A stretch of DNA of 64,000 bases from Clitopilus passeckerianus. Taxonomy: Eukaryota > Basidiomycota > Agaricomycetes > Agaricales > Entolomataceae. A program made the translations under genes and the position numbers. The notes beneath the pieces are model-generated. The model made no database searches. It was not told the DNA's origin and saw only the letters and a list, made by a program, of their open reading frames with translations. The first letter of the stretch is position 1, and every line of letters begins with the position of its first letter. The DNA is taken from NCBI GenBank assembly GCA_944990035.1, contig CALYLX010000160.1, positions 620,001 through 684,000 on the forward strand, given 5' to 3'. Below, piece after piece: positions 58,205 through 64,000 of this stretch.

Positions 58205-59429
58205 CTAATCCGTGAAACTGACTACGTGCTTGAAAAGGCCCCTGACCTCGACAACTCCTCTCTCCTTCGCCCCTTTGTTTCCCTTCCCAAAGTACCGTTC
58301 TGTAGCAAACGACCATCTTAAATTGTGTTAGAATAAGCAGTTCGCGAACAGCAGATGAAACTTACTCATAATTCCCTCTCATCCAGTCACCAAACCCATC
58401 CTCCAACGTTCTGACAGTATCATTCGAATATATAGGGTCAGAACGACCAGAAAGAGCTCGCTTGGACTCGGCCCAATGGTGCACAAACCCCTCAATCGTT
58501 ACTCTGACAAAATCGGCTGCGCCCTAAAAGATATACGTTCTTGACTTTCATGACGACCGTCGAGATGTTGGCCATACCATGGTAAAACCTACATTCGTCA
58601 AAAAGACGACCGGTACCGCCGCATCGTACCCCACATTGAAGGTGGGGTCCTCGTACAGTAGAAATTCTCATAACGCATAAGCCGAAATCCGCCCACCTGC
58701 CAATGCATTATGAGAAATATGCATTATGAGATATACTTTTGGCTGGGGAAGAGGTGCCAAAATCTCGCCAAAAGCAATGCATTATGAGAATTATGCATAA
58801 GGAGAATATGCATTATGAGAATTTCATCTGTACATATACTGAGGGAGATCCAAGCAGAGACAGCATTCCGCAATATCAAAAGAGGGGCGACGGCCAGATG
58901 ATGGATGACGAAACGCGAGATAGTCAGAAATCTTCGATACTTTATTTTTCTCCAGCCGTGTCGCTTCTTTCGAACCATACTCAACACAGTCGCAGAAGTT
59001 CTTGATGAATCTGGAAGCAACGTTTTTCCCCTTAACGTCGATATGCAACCGAAAGAGGCTAATATCAATGCAGTGAGTTAAAATCACTGAAAAATCCACT
59101 GGAAATCTACGCTTTCATCATACGGCAGAGCCATGTTCCATCGTCAAAGTCAGGCTCATTGAGAGCTCGCTTAATGCTAACGACAGCATTTTCAGCGCCG
59201 ACACTGTCCTTTGTATCGGTGTACTCGTCAATCATCCAAGAAATGTTGATATGCGAAGTCCAAAGTTAGTCGCTTCCTGCTAGGATAGCTGGAATGAACG
59301 AAATCCATAGAAGCTCTAATCGTTTTGGGGCGAATAGATGAATAATAAGGGTTTGGCTTGTCGCTCAGAGATACCGTGGCCAGCACCCCCCGTCAGATCG
59401 GGAAGATAAAAAGTTTGGTGATTGGACAT
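58205..59429 (-). pseudogene. Decayed sesquiterpene (TRI5-type) synthase with a MITE inside
   Basis: Minus-strand fragments match fungal sesquiterpene synthases in order. N-terminus MSNHQTFYLPDL, then after a frameshift NPYYSSIRPKTIRASMDF, then WMIDEYTDTKD (the aspartate-rich metal-binding motif), SVGAENAVVSIKRALNEPDF, the LSKISDYL-like region read as KVSKISDYLAFRHPSSGRRP and FDIAECCLCLDLPQYM. The C-terminal exons are well kept: TMAADFVRVTIEGF style helix, DGFGDWMRGNYE spliced to WSFATERYFGKG (RY motif) and a stop at 58205. The middle part that should carry the NSE/DTE triad is missing; a 175-base MITE (58656-58830) sits exactly at that break. Several frameshifts and stops lie in the first half. 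Inactive. Confidence 0.8.
58656..58830. mobile_element. Small pogo/Tc1-mariner-type MITE, 175 bp
   Basis: Ends in inverted repeats starting CAGTAGAAATTCTCATAA on the left and CAGATGAAATTCTCATAA on the right (read inward), with three mismatches over about 25 bases. Flanked by TA on both sides (58654-58655 and 58831-58832), the usual target duplication. The inside holds several direct and inverted copies of AATGCATTATGAGAA. No coding capacity. The CAG ends and TA target suggest mobilisation by a pogo-like transposase located elsewhere. Confidence 0.82.
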
Positions 59430-59738
59430 TGTTACAGAACGGACAGGAGGGATGGCGAATGCCCAAGGTAAGGGAGCATTTTATGCATTATGCTGGTCTG
59501 AGCTATCATAGGGTGGTGTCTCCGGAAAGAAAGATTGTTTGTTGGGGGTTTGAGGAGCGGCTACGTGTGTCACGTATCGTGAACAGTCTAAGTATATCCA
59601 CAGGCATAAACCATGAAATTATCTTGGACCCATTGTAGGAAAGTAACGAATCAAACGGGAGTGCACGAATAAATACATCGATAAATAAAGGTTTCTAGGC
59701 CGACTCCGGAAGTAATAACGTCATGAAGAGGAGTCCAT
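59430..59738. other. Short gap
   Basis: Between the terpene synthase relic and the GH5 gene. Nothing seen. Confidence 0.5.
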
Positions 59739-62231
59739 CTAGCATTTTGGTGGTACAGTTATATTCAACGCATTATACGCATCGGGAGGATATGTGCATC
59801 CAGCAATGGGTGTAGGTGCGCCAGCAGTATCCTTCGCATTGTACCATCCGTCCACGCCCATGCTCTTGGTCGGTTGGGGCGTGAACGTCGGTGGCGGTAG
59901 AGAGACAATTGGTCCTGTCGCGGTATAGGTGGGCAACTGGTCGACCGGAACGTTGATGTTGGCAAGCGTCGGTGGTGGCCACGGAAAAGCACTGGTAGCA
60001 GTTGGTGCAATCGTCCCAGCGCCAGGACCCCCTGTTTGCCATGGCTGGAATGTGCCGTCAAAAGCGGGTGTAGTAACTCCAAGGGCTTGACAGGTCCCGT
60101 TTGCAGTGCGTGGGTCTGTCGGCATCCAGCCGTTTTCGAGCCCGAGTTGATATGACCACAGAGGCGATTCGACAATTCCTCGCTGAGAAGGTCCAATCTA
60201 GACATCAATTAATCGTTAGTCGACGCCCGAAGTTTCGGTTGGATGATCTAACCTTCCACGTCCAGAAGAACCAATCCCCGAGGGCATCCATACTGGCCTT
60301 CGCAAATTGCTCCAAACCAGCTTTTGTTCCCGGACGCCAGTTCGTAGAGTCAGTCCAGTCGTTACAGTTGCCGCCGTAGGTGACGCCGGTGTATTGCGGG
60401 CCACGAAGGAATAAGCTGCAGTCGTTGATGGCATTACTGAACTCTCCGGCAACGGTGACGCCAAAGTTCATTCGACTATTTGGTAAAGTAACGTCAGTAT
60501 ATACAACAGCGTGGTGAGAGAGAGAGAGTTACCCGGTGACCATGTCGGCCGCCCAGCGAGTACAAGCTGCGGCGGGCCACTTCCCTCCTGGATTCGGACC
60601 AACACCAGTATCAATAGGGTCAAGGGCAGGAGAGTTGTCGAAAGCCATGTAAGGATGACTATCGATAACGATGCGGTCTGATCCTGGTAGATAGTTGGCC
60701 CATTGGGAGAGTGGGTCGAATCCATTGCCAATGACAATGTAGGGACCATTGCCTTCTCCGAAACCAGTGATAGCACGTATCATGTTGTGAGCCTCAATGT
60801 AGCTGTCGACAAATAGTAAGCATCAGGAGATTGGGTATTGGCATGGTTGACCTCACAAGCTCGTCAACGCGTCCTTCCCAATAGTGCTCTGGAGAGGTTC
60901 GTTCATGATGCAGAACATCGGGACGAGATTCTTGTACTCGGGCTGAGAAATGAACTCCGTGATGACTCGGATGTATTCCAGTGCGCGTTGGGCGTTGGCG
61001 ATGCCCATAACGCCGTTGAGAATATTGGCGACCCCAAGTTTGCCAGAATGGTTAAGACCTGTAATCGCCATGAGGACAGTAGTGCGACGGGGTCAATACT
61101 TCACTGACCATTCTGAGAGCCCGGGAGGGTATGAAGGTCGAGATTGACCCGAATTCCATATTTCCGACACCATCCCAACAAGCGCAAGATGTATCTATAT
61201 CGGCAGCCATCAGTATCACCCAGATGATAGCAGATAGGTGTACCCACTTCCAGCTGACTTTCTCAAGGAATGGTTCACCTGGCCAGGTTTCTATGGCCCA
61301 GAAAGGTATCGGAAGCCGTATCCAATTTAGGCCTGCACTAGCAATCTGGGCAATGTCCTTCTCAGTCTAGGGACGTCGTTAGCCACAAGTTCCCAAGGCA
61401 GCTAATGAGTACACTTACGATGAAGGTCTTGTAATGATCCTCGAGTTGACCTATCCCTCCACTCGCAGTATCAGCGGCCATCAGTTGACTGAGGGTCCAT
61501 TCGTCCACAGCACCCGGGTATTTCTGGAAGAACGTAGGCGTGATGAATGGTTCTATGACAAAAGGCCACCAAGGTTGACGCTGTGTTTAGGTATGAGTTG
61601 AGAAGGTGTGTGGTAAGGATCGGGAGCAACTCACCCGCTGACGTGGTCGCGACCCCATTTCCATGTCTGATTTAGAGGAGGCGTCCATGAGTTCGGCTGA
61701 GCACTGTCATTGAGTGGGTCATTTGGATCGTACACCCCTAATAGCTCAGAATTCAGTAGATGTTTGAAACCGAAGAATAGAAAACGTACAGAATCCACCA
61801 AATGTGTTATTGTATACGAATGTGTCACCATCCTCCGTAACTATCTTTGACCCATCCCCACCAGTCACTGTAGCTTGGGTGTTCGTGTTCGGGTTGCTGG
61901 TGCTGTTGCCGTTGCTGGAATCGGAAGAGCTGGAAGCCGATTGATTGTCCTTGTGTTTGATGACGAAGAAATATAGCGGGATGATGACTGCCAGCGCTAC
62001 AAGCAGAATTCCACCAAGAGTCACCCACAAAGGCCATCTGCGTCTCCGCTTCGCCGTCTGCTGCGAGTACCCGTCATTTGCAAGCGGCGATTCCTCATGC
62101 CACCTTGGGTTCTGGACCGTATAGGGAGAGGGCTCGTGCCACTGAGAATTCTGGGGAGTTATGGGTGATTGACCGTGAATTAGGGAGGTTGAGCTTCCAT
62201 TGCCTGAGTCCACCCTATGATAGGTCGCCAT
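59739..62231 (-). pseudogene. Membrane-anchored GH5 exo-beta-1,3-glucanase with a one-base frameshift
   Basis: Multi-exon gene from ATG at 62231. A cytosolic N-terminus, RRRRWPLWVTLGGILLV signal anchor and S/N/T-rich stalk make it a type II membrane protein. The GH5 catalytic domain shows PFWAIETWPGEPFLEKVSW, GIRVNLDLHTLPGSQNG, FCIMNEPLQS (acid/base Glu), DSHPYMAFDN and TVAGEFSNAINDC (nucleophile Glu), then a P/T-rich C-terminal tail. Such enzymes trim cell-wall beta-1,3-glucan. Lesion: after the splice that restores GVNLGG, the exon near 61555-61575 reads on into a stop, whereas the downstream frame needs one more base. The truncated relic at 38.6 kb still has that base (CTTTTCGTC against CTTTTGTC). 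All later exons are in phase. So this is either a young pseudogene or a sequence error in an otherwise functional gene. Confidence 0.78.
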
Positions 62232-63142
62232 TGAGGCGGGAGGGAGAGGAGGGAGGAAAAGCTTGATCCATGTTCGTTGATATATTCAACAAGCTTTACA
62301 GGGGTGGGCGCAACTGCCCGTAACAGATAGATAGGTCGATCAATCCCCGCAACGGAACGTCCCTAGCTCGGCTAAGTATTCCCGAAATAAAATGCTGTGA
62401 CCTTCTACATCATGTGCCCGTCGAGCAGGAAACGTCGCCGAAACGGTAAGTTATGGCCGAGTGCGGGGAAAAAGCTTCGAAATGAGGCATTATTTAGATT
62501 GGTAGTTGCAAGTCGGGCTATCGGGACTACTGAATTAAGCGTTTGAGCCTGAGCACCCAACTGTAACTCAGTGCTCAGGACAGCCCTTGTCCCGTGGAAT
62601 TCAAATGTCGATGGTGGAAGGCAAAATGAATTGACTTCGGAAGAAATGCGCAGACCCAGGCACGAGGCTTTCGGATCTCGGATCGAAGACCGCTCGCCTT
62701 ACTAATAGAAGCTTGGAACCTAATAGACCACAACATCTTCGGTTAACACCATTGGTGCTCCTTGCTCTTTGCTCTTCGCTCTTCTGAAAGAACCAGACAG
62801 CAAGGTTGCAAAAGATATGATGAGGATCCAATTCAATGTAAAATATAACACTAAATACAGCGAAACTCCCAATCCTTGTTACTGTCCCCAGGTCGTACAC
62901 AAGGTCGTAGCCCCGTTTCAGACATCTTGACCTGATCCGCCTACTTTTCTTGCTGCTTCTTCTCGTTTGCCAGGCTATTTGCTCCACTTCTTCCTGCCTC
63001 CCTTGGCGAGTTCACTTCAGGAGTCGCTGAAAGCTTAATAAGATGAATTGATGGCACGTTACTATACAGAGAACTACCTCGAGGCACCTTGTCAACACAC
63101 CTTGCCTCGGTTCACCTCAAGGTGCTGGAAAAGGAAAGTAGT
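62232..63142. other. Intergenic gap
   Basis: Upstream region of the GH5 gene and 3' flank of BTB gene 3. Around 63060-63175 short AAGGTG/CACCTT words recur near the end of the BTB gene. No gene or tRNA supported. Confidence 0.5.
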
Positions 63143-63957
63143 TCAAGGCGAGGTGAACCTTACCTTCAAGGTACCTCGACCTTGCGGCAACACTACTTCA
63201 GGAAACTCTGCCTTTATGCATGCATCGACCTCCGGTGGCGAAAGCTCCTTTTTGTTCTTCGTCCTCTCGGCTCGAATACCTGCCACAAACTTCTGGAGGG
63301 AGATGATCTTAATGCTCATGCTCAGCCCGACCGAAGAAAATTCTTCTTCTTTCAACTCGTTCTTCTCGACGAGAACGCGAAGAGCCGGTAAAAGCCACTG
63401 ATTGACTGTATACATGAGCGCCAACGTGAGTAGCTCGAGGCCACCGTTCTTGCCAGCCAGAGCAGCCTCCAGGTGCTGGATCGCAATATCACGAACCTTC
63501 TCAAACTGCCACTGCGTGGACAATTTGAGAACGGAGACCCATTGTGCAGGTGTTAGCACCTCCCCGCCAAAATTACTGCCGAGAACACGAGTAAGCATTC
63601 TGAGCCTCGGGCCAACTGGGTTATGCTCACCGTGGATAGAGGACCCTGAGCAACTGCTGAAACTCTGGAACGCTGGTGTCGTTTAGGCGGTGTATCCGAC
63701 TCTCTCTCACTGTGCTTCCACCTGGGCTTGCCAACTCAGATGCTCCCTGGGCTTGATCAAAGAGCTTTCTGAAATGAGGAGAATCGTCGAAGTGATGCCT
63801 CGGAACCTTGAAGAGGATCTTGCCGACCTGCAAGGAAATTGAGTTTGTTGGTCCTATGACGGCTGTGCGGTGCTCTTACGACAATGTATACGATTTCGAA
63901 GTAGTGGAACTTGTCGGGTTCGCAGGACGATAGGTCAAACGAAGAGGTCGAGTCCAT
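63143..63957 (-). CDS. BTB/POZ-domain protein, paralogue 3
   Basis: Exons 63880-63957, 63631-63827 and 63143-63575 give 235 residues. Start is the ATG of MDSTSSFDLSSC. The 197-base exon 2 encodes VPRHHFDDSPHFRKLF and RVLYPR; exon 3 starts NFGGEVLTPAQWVSVLKLST and continues VRDIAIQHLEAALAG and WLLPALRVLVEKNELKEEE. Phase and exon size equal those of paralogues 1 and 2, although this copy lies on the other strand some 53 kb away. The C-terminus differs: after EVVLPQ it ends GRGTLKVRFTSP instead of a lysine-rich tail, and the terminal bases are rich in AAGGTG words, so the 3' end may have been replaced. Otherwise intact. Confidence 0.87.
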
Positions 63958-64000
63958 GATTCGCGACGAGTCGGCGAGGGAGTGATGACCCTGTTTCTTT

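Noticed and set aside
62640..62720. Possible tRNA
   Set aside because: A GGATCGAAG stretch recalls a T-loop but no acceptor stem or anticodon arm could be paired.
1..64000. CRISPR arrays, rRNA genes, operons or prophage
   Set aside because: No regularly spaced repeats, no rRNA-like sequence, and introns plus gene types show a eukaryotic nuclear origin.

Overview
The window looks like nuclear DNA of a mushroom-forming basidiomycete (Agaricomycetes). Genes are split by short GT-AG introns of about 45-65 bases, coding exons are moderately GC-rich, and several gene types are lineage-typical: MYND/DUF4470 proteins, short three-exon BTB proteins, F-box/LRR-like proteins, single-pass membrane proteins with a 'DDTDSRI' ectodomain, a TRI5-type terpene synthase relic and a membrane-anchored GH5 glucanase. 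No species can be named from the sequence alone.

Layout. 1-1740: 3' part of a MYND/DUF4470 gene (minus). 5.1-6.0 and 10.1-11.0 kb: two BTB paralogues (plus); a third lies at 63.1-64.0 kb (minus). 11.4-18.1 kb: a seven-segment membrane protein, a broken DUF2461 gene copy, a DEDDy 3'-5' exonuclease and a better-preserved DUF2461 gene. 19.2 and 22.9 kb: a 79-residue small secreted protein and a secreted RidA-like protein. 24.9-25.8 kb: a single-pass membrane protein with a coiled-coil tail. 26,493-33,731: a complete DNA transposon. 33.8-47.7 kb: two F-box/LRR-like paralogues (both intact), two paralogous 'DDTDSRI' membrane genes (one with an in-frame stop), a truncated GH5 glucanase pseudogene, a multipass membrane protein and a probable broken ORF. 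47.7-52.5 kb: mostly empty. 52.6-57.9 kb: acetyl-CoA synthetase and an F-box/LRR gene, the clearest housekeeping-type stretch. 58.2-62.2 kb: a decayed terpene synthase carrying a small pogo-type MITE, then a GH5 exo-beta-1,3-glucanase with a one-base frameshift.

The main discovery is the 7.24-kb transposon. It has 24-base terminal inverted repeats (20/24 identical, 16 consecutive), a perfect 9-base target duplication (CGCTGAAGG) and clusters of an ACGTGCA motif near both ends and upstream of its gene. These are hallmarks of Mutator-like elements (MULE). It encodes one spliced protein of about 1,700 residues: a GCM-type zinc finger, a MULE DDE transposase with D/D/E residues visible, a peptidase-like domain with a ubiquitin-hydrolase-like Cys box and His box, a PHD finger and a small WW-rich barrel-like segment. 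Reading frames join through eight introns without a stop, so the element may be young and autonomous.

A second theme is duplication followed by decay: DUF2461, the GH5 glucanase, the 'DDTDSRI' gene and the terpene synthase all have copies broken by stops, frameshifts or deletions next to intact relatives. There is no sign of operons, CRISPR arrays or rRNA, and no tRNA could be supported.
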